A stretch of DNA of 64,000 bases from PoT sp049331405 (GCF_049331405.1 NZ_CP186274.1:3534001-3598000), one strand, 5' to 3'; positions 27,725 through 37,271 are shown, numbered from the stretch's first letter. The notes: generated from the sequence alone by a model not told the origin. Numbers and translations: made by a program.

Positions 27725-28576
27725 TCAATTCCGGCCGTTGGGCTCGACGATCTTCCGGTAGAAGCCGGGACGACGGTCGCCGATGCGGTCGACCTCATGC
27801 TTGCCGGGCACCCTCACGATGCGCTTCTGACGTGAGCGGGCCGGGTCGATGTCGGCGTAGATGATCTCCTCGCCGTCGGGGCTCGCCATCGCGAGGATCG
27901 TGCCCCTGGGGTCGGCGACGGAGCTCCGGCCGATGAAGCGGAAGCCGCTCTCCTCGCCGACGCGGTTCACCGCCATCGCGAAGACGACGTTCTCGAACGC
28001 GCGGCAGGGGACCATGTGCACCGCGGCGCATTCGGAAAATGGCGGCCAGTTCGTCGGCAGTACGATCAAATCGGCGCCGAGCAGGCCCAGGACGCGTGCG
28101 CTCTCGGGGAAGGCCCCGTCGTAGCAGATGTGCATCCCGACGCGCAGGCCATCGACTTCATGAACTTCGAACGGACGGTCACCGGGGTCCGTGAACCGAT
28201 CGACGCCGAGGAAGGGGAGGTGGACCTTGCGATAGGCCCCGACGACCCCATCCGGCCCGACGAGCGCGCAGGCGTTGTAGAGATGCTCGCCATCGCGCTC
28301 GAGGAGCCCGTAGATGGCCCAGACGCCCCGGCGTGAGCATTCCTGCGCGACAGCCTGGGTGCTCGGCCCTGGGATCGTCTGGGCGTAGGGGAGGGCCTCC
28401 TCGCGGCTCTCGAAGCCGTAGCCGGTCAGGGCGCACTCGGGGAAGACCACGAGCCGGGCCTCGTCGTCCGCCGCGACGTTGATTTTCTCGAGGATCACGG
28501 AAAGGTTGTGCTCGACCTCGCCGATGCGTACGTCCATCTGGACGCCGGCCGCCCGGATGACCTTGGGTTCCGACAT
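27725..28576 (-). CDS. Nitrilase-superfamily carbon-nitrogen hydrolase
   Basis: 283 residues from ATG 28576, with GAGGAAAAG upstream; a start at 28633 would add 19 residues lying in a hairpin region. The Glu-Lys-Cys triad is visible: E47 in FPECALTGY, K117 in AYRKVHLP, C151 in HICYDGAFPE. These cytoplasmic enzymes hydrolyse amides, carbamoyl groups or nitriles; subfamilies include N-carbamoyl-beta-alanine, N-carbamoylputrescine and omega-amidase types, and I cannot separate them from sequence alone. It follows the symporter gene on the same strand by 108 bases, with an intervening double hairpin, so co-expression is possible but regulated. Confidence 0.86.
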   Translation of the reverse strand: MSEPKVIRAAGVQMDVRIGEVEHNLSVILEKINVAADDEARLVVFPECALTGYGFESREEALPYAQTIPGPSTQAVAQECSRRGVWAIYGLLERDGEHLYNACALVGPDGVVGAYRKVHLPFLGVDRFTDPGDRPFEVHEVDGLRVGMHICYDGAFPESARVLGLLGADLIVLPTNWPPFSECAAVHMVPCRAFENVVFAMAVNRVGEESGFRFIGRSSVADPRGTILAMASPDGEEIIYADIDPARSRQKRIVRVPGKHEVDRIGDRRPGFYRKIVEPNGRN

Positions 28577-28601
28577 GGATCTTTTCCTCGTTCGAAGCAA
28601 C

Positions 28602-28641
28602 AACGCGGCTGACGAGTGCCGGACACTCGCCACGCCGCGTT
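28602..28641 (-). promoter_or_regulatory. Nested double hairpin between symporter and nitrilase genes
   Basis: Outer arms AACGCGGC (28602-28609) and GCCGCGTT (28634-28641) enclose a second stem, GAGTG/CACTC, with a 5-base loop. It sits in the leader of the minus-strand nitrilase gene and after the symporter stop. It may be a terminator-like or mRNA-processing element, or simply a strong stem; no T-tract follows. Confidence 0.4.
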
Positions 28642-28684
28642 AGTTTACTGCAGAGTCGCCGGGTTCGCGCGGGTCAGCCGAGGA

Positions 28685-30361
28685 TCAATGCGCGACCTTC
28701 GAGCCGAGCTCGGGGTGAAGGTCGAGCGTCGCCGGGGCCGGAGCATCCGGCGGCTGGAGCCCGAAGAAGAGCGAGACGCGGTCCGGATTGGGCGGGGCCG
28801 ACATCAGGCTGCCGATGACCCCGGCCGCGAGCGACGCCGCCAGACTCCAGATGCACGGGTCGAGGCCGAGCAGGTAGTAGGGCCGGAACGTGCTCTTGGC
28901 CCCGATCTCCGGGTTCGCGGGGAGGAGCCAGTCGAGGTGGAAGCTCTTCGGGCCGAAGATGCCGAGGAGGTAGAGGCCGAGCGTGAACGAGGCGCCCACA
29001 ATCATGGCGGCGATAGCACCCGTCGCCGTCGTCCGCTTCCAGAAGCAACCGAGGATCGCGGGCATCAGGAAGGCCGCGGCCATCCCCGTGCTCGAGAAGA
29101 CGACGATCAACTGGAGATATTGCGGCGGCCTGATGGCGGCGATGGCCGCGATCAGGCCGACGGCCACCGTCGCGAGGTAGCTCGCCCGGGCGATCTCCTT
29201 CTCCGAGGCCATCGGCCGGAAGAATCGCTGGTAGACGTCGCGGACCATGCCCGATGAGACGATCAGCAGCCAGCCGCTCACCGTGCTCAACACCGCGCCG
29301 TAAGGGGCGGCGAGGATCAGGCCCGCGAGGTACGGGTTCGCGAGGGCGATCACGAGGCTCGGCATGACGTCGTCGGCCGACTTCAGGTTCGGCAGGATGC
29401 TGCGGGCGGCGACGAAGATGAAGATCAAGGGGATGTAGATGCAGATGTTATAGAGAGTCAAGTAGATGATCGACCATCGGAGCGTCCGCGAGTCGCGGAA
29501 GGCCATCAGGCGCACCAGGGTCGAGGGCTGCCCCATCCCGGTGATCGCCCACATGAAGAAGAACGACACGGCGAGCCCCACCGTGTGGAACTCACGCCCC
29601 GCACCAGGTCCGAAGCCGAATCCGTCCCCGGCGAGCTCCATCCCTTTGATCGTGGCCTGCTGGATGCCGCCGGACTTCGCCATCGCCAGCGGGAAGAGGA
29701 GGAGGACGCCGACGGCCATGACGAGGCTCTGGAAGACGTCAGTCCAGATCGCCGCGAGGAAGCCGCCGTAGGTCGTGTAGGCCACGACGGTCGCGGTGAA
29801 GATGGCCAGGCCGATGAAGTAGGCGGTGTCGGCCGCGACGGGGGAATCCTCGGGGACGAATAGGTTCGTGGCCTCGGTCGGCAGGACGATCCGGAGGATC
29901 ACCGCGCCCGCCTTGAACTGCGGGATCAGGTTGCAGACGAGGAAGAACATGACCAGGATGCTGGTCAGGAGGCCGAGGGTCGGGCTGCCGAACCGCTCGC
30001 GGAGCAGGTCGGGCAGGGTGATGGCCCCGGTCTTGCGGGAGAGCTGGCCGATCCGCTTGCCCAGGACGCCCAGCACCGTCAAGGGGGCGACCATATACGA
30101 GCAGATCCAGAGCCCGACGACCCAGCCGAACGAGTAGACGAGCGACGGGAAGCCGACGAAGGTCCCGCCGCTCATGACGGCCGCCGTCAGCGCGACTGCG
30201 AAGGCACCGAGCGAACGGTTCCCCAGGAAGTACTTCTCCATGAAGCTCCCCTTACGCTCGGCGAGGTTGGCGACGACGCCAAGGCCGAGCGAGACGAGCG
30301 TGAAGAGTACGAGCGCGATGAGCGTCGGCGGCTGCGCGTGGATGACGCTGGCGGCATTCAT
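28685..30361 (-). CDS. Sodium:solute symporter (SSS family, PanF-like)
   Basis: 558 residues with about 13 transmembrane helices. Family blocks include EKYFLGNRSLGAFAVALTAAVMSGGTFVGFPSLVYSFGW near the N-terminus and the YTTYGGFLAAIWTDVFQS signature in the middle. The SSS family moves a solute inward with Na+ (pantothenate, proline, sugars, acetate and others). The small DUF997 gene that overlaps its start by four bases (ATGA) is the usual companion of PanF-type pantothenate transporters, which favours that branch, but substrate is not proven. A good AAGGAGG precedes the start. The last 80 residues reach into the cytoplasm (SLFFGLQPPDAPAPATLDLHPEL). Confidence 0.87.
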   Translation of the reverse strand: MNAASVIHAQPPTLIALVLFTLVSLGLGVVANLAERKGSFMEKYFLGNRSLGAFAVALTAAVMSGGTFVGFPSLVYSFGWVVGLWICSYMVAPLTVLGVLGKRIGQLSRKTGAITLPDLLRERFGSPTLGLLTSILVMFFLVCNLIPQFKAGAVILRIVLPTEATNLFVPEDSPVAADTAYFIGLAIFTATVVAYTTYGGFLAAIWTDVFQSLVMAVGVLLLFPLAMAKSGGIQQATIKGMELAGDGFGFGPGAGREFHTVGLAVSFFFMWAITGMGQPSTLVRLMAFRDSRTLRWSIIYLTLYNICIYIPLIFIFVAARSILPNLKSADDVMPSLVIALANPYLAGLILAAPYGAVLSTVSGWLLIVSSGMVRDVYQRFFRPMASEKEIARASYLATVAVGLIAAIAAIRPPQYLQLIVVFSSTGMAAAFLMPAILGCFWKRTTATGAIAAMIVGASFTLGLYLLGIFGPKSFHLDWLLPANPEIGAKSTFRPYYLLGLDPCIWSLAASLAAGVIGSLMSAPPNPDRVSLFFGLQPPDAPAPATLDLHPELGSKVAH

Positions 30362-30681
30362 TCCATGCCTCCTTCACGGATGTCGCGGTTCAGCTCGGCG
30401 GTGTGGTCCGTACCCAGGTCGTCATCGACCATGTAGAAGCCGGCGAACCAGAAGGTGAAGAGGGCGCAGGCCAGCCAGGGCACGAGGATGCCGTAGAAGA
30501 CCCAGGAGGGGATTCCGTAGACGGGGTGGAGGTCGCCGACGCCGAGCTTGTGGCCGTCGCGGTTGTAGCCGTAGAAGTAGCTGTAGGCGCAGCAATAAGT
30601 CGTGGCGGCCACCCAGGCTATCGCGATGATGATGCCCTCACGCCGCGAATGCTTGAGGACGGGATCGGTGTCTCGGGACAC
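30358..30681 (-). CDS. DUF997 (YhdT-like) membrane protein
   Basis: 107 residues from a GTG at 30681, with two transmembrane helices (EGIIIAIAWVAATTYCCAYSYF and VFYGILVPWLACALFTFWFAGFYM). The length and hydrophobic plan match DUF997/YhdT, a small subunit encoded next to SSS symporters such as PanF. It overlaps the symporter start by four bases, strong evidence for translational coupling and probably a complex. The C-terminus is acidic (DDDLGTDHTAELNRDIREGGME). Its precise role in transport is not known. Confidence 0.85.
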   Translation of the reverse strand: MSRDTDPVLKHSRREGIIIAIAWVAATTYCCAYSYFYGYNRDGHKLGVGDLHPVYGIPSWVFYGILVPWLACALFTFWFAGFYMVDDDLGTDHTAELNRDIREGGME

Positions 30682-30980
30682 GTGTGGGGGATCTCCGACT
30701 TGAGGCTTGAGATGGGTCGGCCGGTGGTATCGAGCCAGAAGATGCGGGTCGAGTACGGCTTCGTCCGACGCCGGAGAGAGAGCGGAACGGCAGGTTCACG
30801 TACTTTTCGCACGTCGGACGCTCGAACGCAACCCTCTACCTCGCGAGGTTCACAAACTCGGCCGAAATGTCGACACGACTCATCCCCACCGCGGAGGATG
30901 AAAACAACGAGCCGCTCCCTCGCGACGGAGGCAGCGGCTCGGATTTCGTACGCGTTGCGTTGATGGTGCGAGGACAGGGT
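30682..30980. other. Intergenic region with hairpin terminator
   Basis: This 299-base gap lies between the DUF997 start and the DPP-IV-like stop, both minus strand. It should contain the promoter for the DUF997-symporter unit, but I see no clear hexamers. The DPP-IV gene's terminator is at 30909-30940. Confidence 0.4.
30909..30940 (-). terminator. Rho-independent terminator of the DPP-IV-like gene
   Basis: GAGCCGCT (30909-30916) pairs with AGCGGCTC (30933-30940); beyond a C.C mismatch, CCTC pairs with GAGG around a GCGACG loop. On the minus strand the stem is followed by TCGTTGTTTT, a T-rich tract, and it lies 41 bases after the gene's stop. This is one of the better intrinsic terminators in the window. 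Confidence 0.75.
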
Positions 30981-33251
30981 TCAGGGTTTCACTGCCCCCC
31001 GGCCGAGGGCTGCTTCAAAGAAGAGAGCGATCTGCTCGGCGACGTACTTGCGATCCAGCTCCTTGCGAGACGAGTGGCGTTCGTCGGGCAGGGGGAGGAA
31101 CCGGAAGGGCTTCGACGAGCCAATCATGGCCGTCGTGAAGCGGGCGCTGTGGCGGAAATGTACATTCTCGTCAAGCATGCCGTGGATGAGCATCAGCTCA
31201 CCCCGGAGCTTCTCGACCTTGGTCAGCACCGACGACTCTTGATAGCCGGCGGGGTTGCTGGCCGGGGTACCCATATATCGCTCGGTGTAACAGGTGTCAT
31301 ATCCGTCCCAGTCGGTGACGGGGGCCACGGAGACGCCGGCGTGGAAGACCTCGGCGGCCTCGGTGAGGCTCCGCAGGGTCATGTATCCGCCGTAGCTCCC
31401 GCCGGTCATGCCGACGCGGTTCGTGTCCACGTCCTTCCATCGCTCTTTGACGAACCGGACGCCATCGACCTGGTCGCGCACCTCGACCCCGCCCATGTGG
31501 AGGGCGAGGGCCGTCTCGAAAGCCACACCTCGTCGCGCCGAGCCACGGTTGTCCATCTTCCAGACGGCGAAACCCCTTGTGGTCAGGAACTGGGCCGTCT
31601 GGTCGGCGGTCAACGACCAGGCGTTCGTCACCGTCTGGACGTGCGGTCCCCCGTAGACGATGACGACCAGGGGGGCCTTCTCCCCTAGCGCCCTCGACTG
31701 CGGGGCGTAGTAGGCTCCGAAAACCTTGATGCCCTCGCGGTTCTTGAACTCGACGAGTTCGGGGGCGACGAGCGCCAACTCAGTCACGCGCTGATCCGAG
31801 GCCGCGTTGTCGAGGACCTTGATCAGCTTCCCGGAACGATCGCGCAGGCTCGTGACAGGCGGGAGGTCGATCCTCGAGACGACGTCGACGAAGTGCTCGC
31901 CATCACGGCTGACGGCCGCGCGATGCACGCCGGCATCCTCCGTCACGCGGGCGACGTCGCCGCCGTCGAGCGAGACCCGGTAGAGCTGGGATTCGAGCGG
32001 CGTCTCACGCCCCGCGGTGAACCAGACCTCGCGCTTGCCTTCGACCAGGGCCGCAACGGCGTCGACCGGCCAGGGGCCCTGGGTCAGCTCCCGGACGAGC
32101 TTGCCCGAGTTGTCCCGCAGTTCCAGATGCTTGAACCCCGAGCGCTCGGAGGCCCAGACGAACTCGCCCGTCTTGTCGAGGATCTTCAGATCCTGGTGCA
32201 GGTTGATCCAATTCGCCGAGGTCTCTTCCAGGAGCAGGGTTTTGGAGCCCGTCGTCGCGTCGACCCGGTAGAGGCTCAGGTGCTTCTGGTCGCGCGAGAG
32301 GACCTGCACGAAGAGGACGTCGGGCGAGGCCCAGTCGACTCGCGCGAGATATTCCTGGACCCACGTATCCTTCTCGCCCAGGTCGATCCAGCGAGTGTCG
32401 CCCCCGTCGGCCTTCACGATCCCGAGCCGGACTTTGGCATTCGCGGCCCCGGCGAATGGGTAGCGATGGGTCTCGACCGAGATCTTCTCGCTCCCCTGGT
32501 GCACGATCGAGTAGAGGGGGATGTGCCGCTCGTCGGTCTCCTGATACGCGAGCTTCGAACCATCGGGGGACCACCAGAACCCCGAGGATCGATCCATCTC
32601 CTCCTGCGCGATGAACTCCGCGAGGCCATGCGTGAGGCCCACTTCGGAGCCCCGAGAAAGCTGAGTTTCCTTGCGGGTCTTCAGGTCGAGCACGAACAGC
32701 TCGTTATCCCGGACGAAGGCCACCTTCGTCCCGTCGTCGGTGAGCTTGGGGTCGAGCTCGGGGCTGGGTGTTTCGGTGAGGCGCTCGATCGGCCCGACCC
32801 CCCGCTGGAGGTAGAGGTCTCCGCCGAGGGGGATCACGGTCGCGTCGGCATCTTTGGCGCGGATGACCTGGGTGATGCCCGTTTCTCGGAGGCGCTGCCG
32901 CTCGCGACGGAGCTTCTCGGCCTCGGTGAGGGTGGCCTCGGTGTCGCCGCTGCCAGGAGGCCTGGCGACGACGCGGGGGACGCCGCCGTCGGTCTCGACG
33001 CGCCAGAGGACCCGGCTCAAACTGGAGGACTCCGACTTCAGATAGCTGACGGCCTTGCCATCCGGTGTGAACTCGAACGCGCCGGGGACGACGCTCCCCG
33101 GAGGGGGCAGCTTCGCGACGTCGGCGGCGGTCACCGGGCGTCGCTTCGTGTTGGCGTTCGCGTTCGCGGGGGTCGTTGGCTGACTCGGCTCGGCATCCGT
33201 CGACATCAAACCTCCCAAGATCAGCCAGGCGAATCCAAGTTGGAGCGTCAT
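30981..33251 (-). CDS. S9-family dipeptidyl-peptidase-IV-like peptidase
   Basis: 756 residues. An N-terminal signal-like segment (MTLQLGFAWLILGGLMSTDA) suggests export. Residues about 40-500 form a beta-propeller domain (PDGKAVSYLKS, PDGSKLAYQETDERHIPLYS, SRDGEHFVDVVSRI). The C-terminal alpha/beta-hydrolase domain carries S619 (GGSYGGYMT), D694 (HGMLDENVHF) and H726 (DERHSS), the full triad. The family removes dipeptides, often with Pro or Ala at position two; substrate range here is unknown. An inverted repeat lies between this gene and the aldehyde dehydrogenase upstream on the same strand. Confidence 0.9.
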   Translation of the reverse strand: MTLQLGFAWLILGGLMSTDAEPSQPTTPANANANTKRRPVTAADVAKLPPPGSVVPGAFEFTPDGKAVSYLKSESSSLSRVLWRVETDGGVPRVVARPPGSGDTEATLTEAEKLRRERQRLRETGITQVIRAKDADATVIPLGGDLYLQRGVGPIERLTETPSPELDPKLTDDGTKVAFVRDNELFVLDLKTRKETQLSRGSEVGLTHGLAEFIAQEEMDRSSGFWWSPDGSKLAYQETDERHIPLYSIVHQGSEKISVETHRYPFAGAANAKVRLGIVKADGGDTRWIDLGEKDTWVQEYLARVDWASPDVLFVQVLSRDQKHLSLYRVDATTGSKTLLLEETSANWINLHQDLKILDKTGEFVWASERSGFKHLELRDNSGKLVRELTQGPWPVDAVAALVEGKREVWFTAGRETPLESQLYRVSLDGGDVARVTEDAGVHRAAVSRDGEHFVDVVSRIDLPPVTSLRDRSGKLIKVLDNAASDQRVTELALVAPELVEFKNREGIKVFGAYYAPQSRALGEKAPLVVIVYGGPHVQTVTNAWSLTADQTAQFLTTRGFAVWKMDNRGSARRGVAFETALALHMGGVEVRDQVDGVRFVKERWKDVDTNRVGMTGGSYGGYMTLRSLTEAAEVFHAGVSVAPVTDWDGYDTCYTERYMGTPASNPAGYQESSVLTKVEKLRGELMLIHGMLDENVHFRHSARFTTAMIGSSKPFRFLPLPDERHSSRKELDRKYVAEQIALFFEAALGRGAVKP

Positions 33252-33290
33252 GATTCACACTTCCGGATTTCAAGGCCCTGAAACGTCAAG

Positions 33291-33341
33291 GGTCCACGCA
33301 TCGGGCCGAGCCTTGGACGGACTTGGCGTAACGCGTGGACC
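33291..33341. repeat. Long-loop inverted repeat
   Basis: GGTCCACGC (33291-33299) and GCGTGGACC (33333-33341) are perfect 9-base inverted repeats with 33 bases between them. The pair lies between the aldehyde dehydrogenase stop and the DPP-IV-like start, so it could be a terminator, an operator pair or an RNA structure in the leader. Confidence 0.4.
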
Positions 33342-33383
33342 TGCGGTCGAACCGAAGACGACGACGATCCGAGTGGGACATGA

Positions 33384-34856
33384 TTAGCCGAGCTTGACCG
33401 TGACCGTCTTGAGTTCGGTGTAGTGCTCGATAGCGGCCTCGCCGTTCTCGCGTCCCTGACCGGACATCTTGAAGCCGCCGAATGGGGTGTTGGCGTCGAC
33501 GATATGGTAGCAGTTGACCCAGACCGTCCCCGCCTTTACGCTCTTGGCGAAGAGGTGGGCCTTGTCGATGTTCTTGGTCCAGATCGCGGCGGCGAGCCCG
33601 TACGAGGTGTTGTTGGCCCGCTCGATGACCTCCTCGACGCCCTTGAAGGGGAGGACGCTCACGACGGGGCCGAAGATCTCGTCCTTCGCGATGGCCATGT
33701 CGTCCTGGACGTTATCGAAGATGGTGGGCTCGATGAAGTAGCCCTTGTCGCCGAACCGCTCGCCGCCGGTCAGCAACTTCGCGCCCTGCGACTTGCCCAG
33801 GTCGACGTAGTGGAGGATCTTGTCGAGCTGCTCCTGCGAGACCTGCGGGCCTTGCTCGGTGCTGGGGTTGAGGGGGTCGCCGATGTTGCGGGCCTTGGCC
33901 TTCTCGGCCAGGCGCTCGACGAACTCCTGGTGGATCCGATCCTCGACGAAAAGCCGGCTGCCGGCCGTGCAGCACTGGCCGCCGTGGAAGTAGATGGCGT
34001 GGAAGGCTCCCGCCACGGCCTGCTCGAGGTCGGCGTCGGCGAAGATCACGTTGGGGCTCTTGCCGCCGAGTTCGAACGTGGTCCGCTTGAGGGTCTCCGC
34101 CGCCTGGCGCTGGATGATCTTGGCGGTGTCGACGTGGCCGGTGAAGGCGATCTTGTCGACGTCCGGATGATTGACGAGCGCGGCTCCCGCCGTCTCGCCG
34201 AAGCCATTGAGGATGTTGATCACCCCCGCGGGGAAACCGGCCTCGACGGCCAGTTCGGCCACGCGGAGCGCGGTTAAAGGTGTCTGCTCGGCGGGCTTCA
34301 TCACGATCGTATTGCCGCAGGCCAGGGCGGGGCCCCACTTCCAGGCCAGCATCAACAGTGGGAAGTTCCAGGGGATGATCTGGCCGACGACTCCAACCGG
34401 CTGCCGGAGGGTGTAGGAGAGGAAGTTGCCGTCGACGGGGATCGTCCGCCCTTCAACCTTGTCGGCCCAGCCCGCATAGTAGCGGAGGGTCTTGACGACC
34501 CCAGCCAGGTCTCCCTTGGAGTCGCTGATCGTCTTGCCGCAGTTGAACGACTCGAGGGTCGCCAGCTCGAGGGCATTGCGTTCGACCAGATCCGCGAGCT
34601 TGTTCATGAGTCGCCCGCGTTCAGACGCGCTCATGTTGCTCCAGGGGCCTTTCTCCAGGGCCTTTCGCGCGGACTTGACCGCCTTGTCCACGTCGGCCGA
34701 CGTCGCGGCCGCGACCGTGGCGATGACCTCGCCGGTCGCCGGGTTGTAGGTCTCGAAGGAGCCCCCCTCGACGGGGTCGACCCACTGGTTATCGATCAGG
34801 AGCTGCGTCTGTCGGATCGTCGGGGCCGAGGAGGGAGCGGTTGCCGTCTGGACCAT
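33384..34856 (-). CDS. NAD(P)-dependent aldehyde dehydrogenase
   Basis: 490 residues, usual ALDH length. It oxidises aldehydes to acids with NAD(P). The general base E262 (FELGGKSPN), the nucleophile C296 (GQCCTAGSR) and the oxyanion Asn (IPWNFP, N164) are in place, as is the cofactor-region segment [12 protein letters not shown]. It is closest to the class 1/2 retinal/acetaldehyde-type ALDHs ([33 protein letters not shown]). There is no signal peptide, so it is cytoplasmic. It stands alone as a transcription unit, divergent from the TolC gene; the physiological aldehyde cannot be told from context. Confidence 0.94.
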   Translation of the reverse strand: MVQTATAPSSAPTIRQTQLLIDNQWVDPVEGGSFETYNPATGEVIATVAAATSADVDKAVKSARKALEKGPWSNMSASERGRLMNKLADLVERNALELATLESFNCGKTISDSKGDLAGVVKTLRYYAGWADKVEGRTIPVDGNFLSYTLRQPVGVVGQIIPWNFPLLMLAWKWGPALACGNTIVMKPAEQTPLTALRVAELAVEAGFPAGVINILNGFGETAGAALVNHPDVDKIAFTGHVDTAKIIQRQAAETLKRTTFELGGKSPNVIFADADLEQAVAGAFHAIYFHGGQCCTAGSRLFVEDRIHQEFVERLAEKAKARNIGDPLNPSTEQGPQVSQEQLDKILHYVDLGKSQGAKLLTGGERFGDKGYFIEPTIFDNVQDDMAIAKDEIFGPVVSVLPFKGVEEVIERANNTSYGLAAAIWTKNIDKAHLFAKSVKAGTVWVNCYHIVDANTPFGGFKMSGQGRENGEAAIEHYTELKTVTVKLG

Positions 34857-35223
34857 GGAGAGGACCTCACGTGGATGGCAGAGCTCGACGAGATACTGCT
34901 CGCATCGTCCGCCAGCCCTATCGCGTTGTCAACCCCCGGCTTTCCTCGCCCCGGGAACCAGGATACGCCCCAGCACCCATCGGTGGACAGCGATCGGTTA
35001 ATGGCCTCGGACGCAGGTTTCTAGGCTCCATCCATCTCCGGACGCCCAACGCTCAGGACCCTCCGAATCGCGCCAATCCATAGATCAGGCTCTACGTGCG
35101 CATCCATGAGGGGGAGACCAAGAATCGTCCTATCCTTCGTGCATCGGTGAGGCCCGACGGGTCGAAGAACTGGATGGAGAGATGTTGCTCTCCTCGCGGA
35201 GCGAGCAGGATCAGGAACCTGAG
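34857..35223. other. Divergent intergenic region
   Basis: 367 bases between the aldehyde dehydrogenase start (minus) and the TolC-like gene (plus). No gene, strong promoter or palindrome stands out. An in-frame ATG at 35182 within it could lengthen the TolC-like protein by 14 residues. Confidence 0.4.
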
Positions 35224-36705
35224 ATGGGAAACGCCATGGATGGCAAGGCTCCTCGTCGCCAGGAGTTCTCGGTACTTGGGGGCAACGGTAGCAAGGCTTC
35301 GCGCGTTATCGCCGCGGCCGTCGCAAGCGTTTCCCTCCTGGCCGCGATGACGGCCCGTGCCGAGAACCTCCAGCAAGCCTGGGACATCGCCCTCGGTGTC
35401 AACCAGCAACTCCAGTCCCAGCAGACGCAGGCCTCGGCCGAGGCGCTGAACCTCGAGGCCGCCAAGGCCGCGCGTCACCCTTCGGTCCGGACGCAGAACG
35501 TCAACGTCGCCCTGACGAACTCGCCTCAGATCAAGACGAACCTCCCGGCGGGAGTGCTGGGGGGTGGGGCGACTTCCGGAGGCGCTGGCGCGGCGACCGG
35601 CGGTACGAGCTTCCTCTTCCCGGCCATCGGCAGGAACCAGAATGACCTGCCGATCTCGTACACGGCGGCCTCGCTGCCGCTCTACACCGGCGGGCGGCTC
35701 CTCCGCAACATCGACGCGGCCGGCCACCAGTTCAACGCCCAGCGCACCGAGGTCGCCCGCACCGCGCTCGACCTCAAGCTCACCGTCGCCGAGGCCTACA
35801 TCGGCGTCCTCCGCGCCCAGCGCAACCTCAGCGTGGCCCGGAGCAACGTGGATCGACTCTCCTCCTTCGCCAGGGACGTGAGCAACCGGCGGAAAGAAGG
35901 CCTGGCGATCCGCAGCGACGAACTCGCCGCCGAGGTCTCCCTGGCGAACGCCCGGCTCGGGGAAATCCGCTCGCGCACGTCCCTCGAGAGCGCCAGGTCG
36001 ACTTATAACCGCTATCTCGCTCGGCCCTACACGATGGAGGTTCCGCTCGAGGAACTCTCATCGTTCCCGCCCCAGGCCGACTGGAAGGAACTCGCGGCGC
36101 AGGCCATTCGCGCCAACGCCGCGCTCGGCGAGATGAGCCGTCCCGAGATCGAGGAACTCGTCAGTCGCTCGTTCGCGACGCGTCCCGAGCTTGCCGGGCT
36201 CACCGAGCAGGCGATGGCCCTCGGGGCGCAGGCCGATTCGACCCTGAGCGCGATCCGCCCGCAGGTCAACATCAGCGGCGGGTTCGCCTACATCGGCGCC
36301 CAGAACTTCGTGCCGCAGGGGAACGGCGTGGCCATGGTGAGCGTGGACTGGATGCTCACCGACGGCGGGGTCTCGAGGCGGCGGGCGGCCTCATTGCGTC
36401 AGCAGGAGCAATCGACGCTCCAGCGGCGGGCCGATGCGGCCGCAAATATCGCCCTCGACGTCCGCACGCGCTGGCTCGACCTCTTGCAGTCTCGCCAGAG
36501 CGTACCTGTCACCCGCGCGGCGATCGGCCAGGCGGAAGAGAACGTCAAGGTAATCCTCGACCGCTACCGCCAGCAGTTGAGCACGTACACCGAAGTGCTG
36601 GACGCCGAGAATCGTCGGGTCGAGGCGTATAATAACTTCTACAATGCCGTCTACGATGAGAACCTCGCGACGTATCGTCTACGTCGCGCGGTCGGCGACC
36701 TCTGA
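35224..36705 (+). CDS. TolC-family outer-membrane efflux channel
   Basis: 493 residues from ATG 35224; ATG 35182 in frame is a possible alternative with GGAGAG upstream. Signal peptide: SRVIAAAVASVSLLAAMTARA. Two repeated OEP domains with long helices (for example LNLEAAKAARHPSV, RTALDLKLTVAEAYIGVLRAQRNLSVARSNV, RTRWLDLLQSRQSVPVTRAAIGQAEENVKVILDRYRQQLSTYTEVLDAENRRVEAYNNF) form the periplasmic tunnel and barrel. The trimer exports drugs or proteins with an inner-membrane pump. The EmrA/EmrB-like genes on the other strand at 37425-40669 are the likely partners. It converges with a BON-domain gene three bases away. Confidence 0.9.
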   Translation: MGNAMDGKAPRRQEFSVLGGNGSKASRVIAAAVASVSLLAAMTARAENLQQAWDIALGVNQQLQSQQTQASAEALNLEAAKAARHPSVRTQNVNVALTNSPQIKTNLPAGVLGGGATSGGAGAATGGTSFLFPAIGRNQNDLPISYTAASLPLYTGGRLLRNIDAAGHQFNAQRTEVARTALDLKLTVAEAYIGVLRAQRNLSVARSNVDRLSSFARDVSNRRKEGLAIRSDELAAEVSLANARLGEIRSRTSLESARSTYNRYLARPYTMEVPLEELSSFPPQADWKELAAQAIRANAALGEMSRPEIEELVSRSFATRPELAGLTEQAMALGAQADSTLSAIRPQVNISGGFAYIGAQNFVPQGNGVAMVSVDWMLTDGGVSRRRAASLRQQEQSTLQRRADAAANIALDVRTRWLDLLQSRQSVPVTRAAIGQAEENVKVILDRYRQQLSTYTEVLDAENRRVEAYNNFYNAVYDENLATYRLRRAVGDL

Positions 36706-36708
36706 TCC

Positions 36709-37176
36709 TCAGCGAGTCGAACGCTTGGACGATCGGCTCGTGGTGGGGACCTTGACTTCTTCGGTCACGACGAGCGGGTTCAACTCGTCGATGACGGCCG
36801 TGATGCCGACGGTGTTCCGCGCGATCTCGACGGCCCGCTCGCGAGACTCCGAATCCGGCACCGTGCCACGGAGCAGGACGGTCCCGTCGCGGAGCATGTG
36901 GACTTCGAATTTCGAGTCGTGCAGCGACCGTTCCCAGTGGAGCCGGGAGTAGACCCGGGAGTGGACCCCCATGCGGTTCACTTCGGACTTCACCGTCTCG
37001 AACTGCCGACGGACGACGTCGCCCACCTCCTGGACGCCTCGCTTCATCCCCCGCCCGACATTCTGGAGGCCCTCTCCGACCTTCTCCCCTAGTGTCTGCT
37101 GCGCGAAGCAGGCACAGGTGAAGACGGCCAGTCCCAGCAGCGTCCCCGCTCCCATCGCGACGAATCGGCGTTGCAT
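36709..37176 (-). CDS. Exported BON-domain protein
   Basis: 155 residues from ATG 37176; the upstream ATG at 37248 would add a non-signal extension. Signal peptide MQRRFVAMGAGTLLGLAVFTCACFAQ, with a possible lipobox-like Cys (FTCACF). The region LGEKVGEGLQNVGRGMKRGVQEVGDVVRRQF is amphipathic and helical. The BON domain follows (residues 80-140: SKFEVHMLRDGTVLLRGTVPDSESRERAVEIARNTVGITAVIDEL). BON proteins bind phospholipid or peptidoglycan and help keep the outer membrane intact. It converges with the TolC gene and lies downstream of the emr-like pair, so a shared envelope role is plausible. Confidence 0.75.
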   Translation of the reverse strand: MQRRFVAMGAGTLLGLAVFTCACFAQQTLGEKVGEGLQNVGRGMKRGVQEVGDVVRRQFETVKSEVNRMGVHSRVYSRLHWERSLHDSKFEVHMLRDGTVLLRGTVPDSESRERAVEIARNTVGITAVIDELNPLVVTEEVKVPTTSRSSKRSTR

Positions 37177-37271
37177 CTCGCGTCTCCTCGACGAATCCGT
37201 CCCAAGACTCACCAATGCATGCGACGGACGGCAGGCGTGAACGCCCATTCGTCCCCCGGCGCGTGCAAAAA

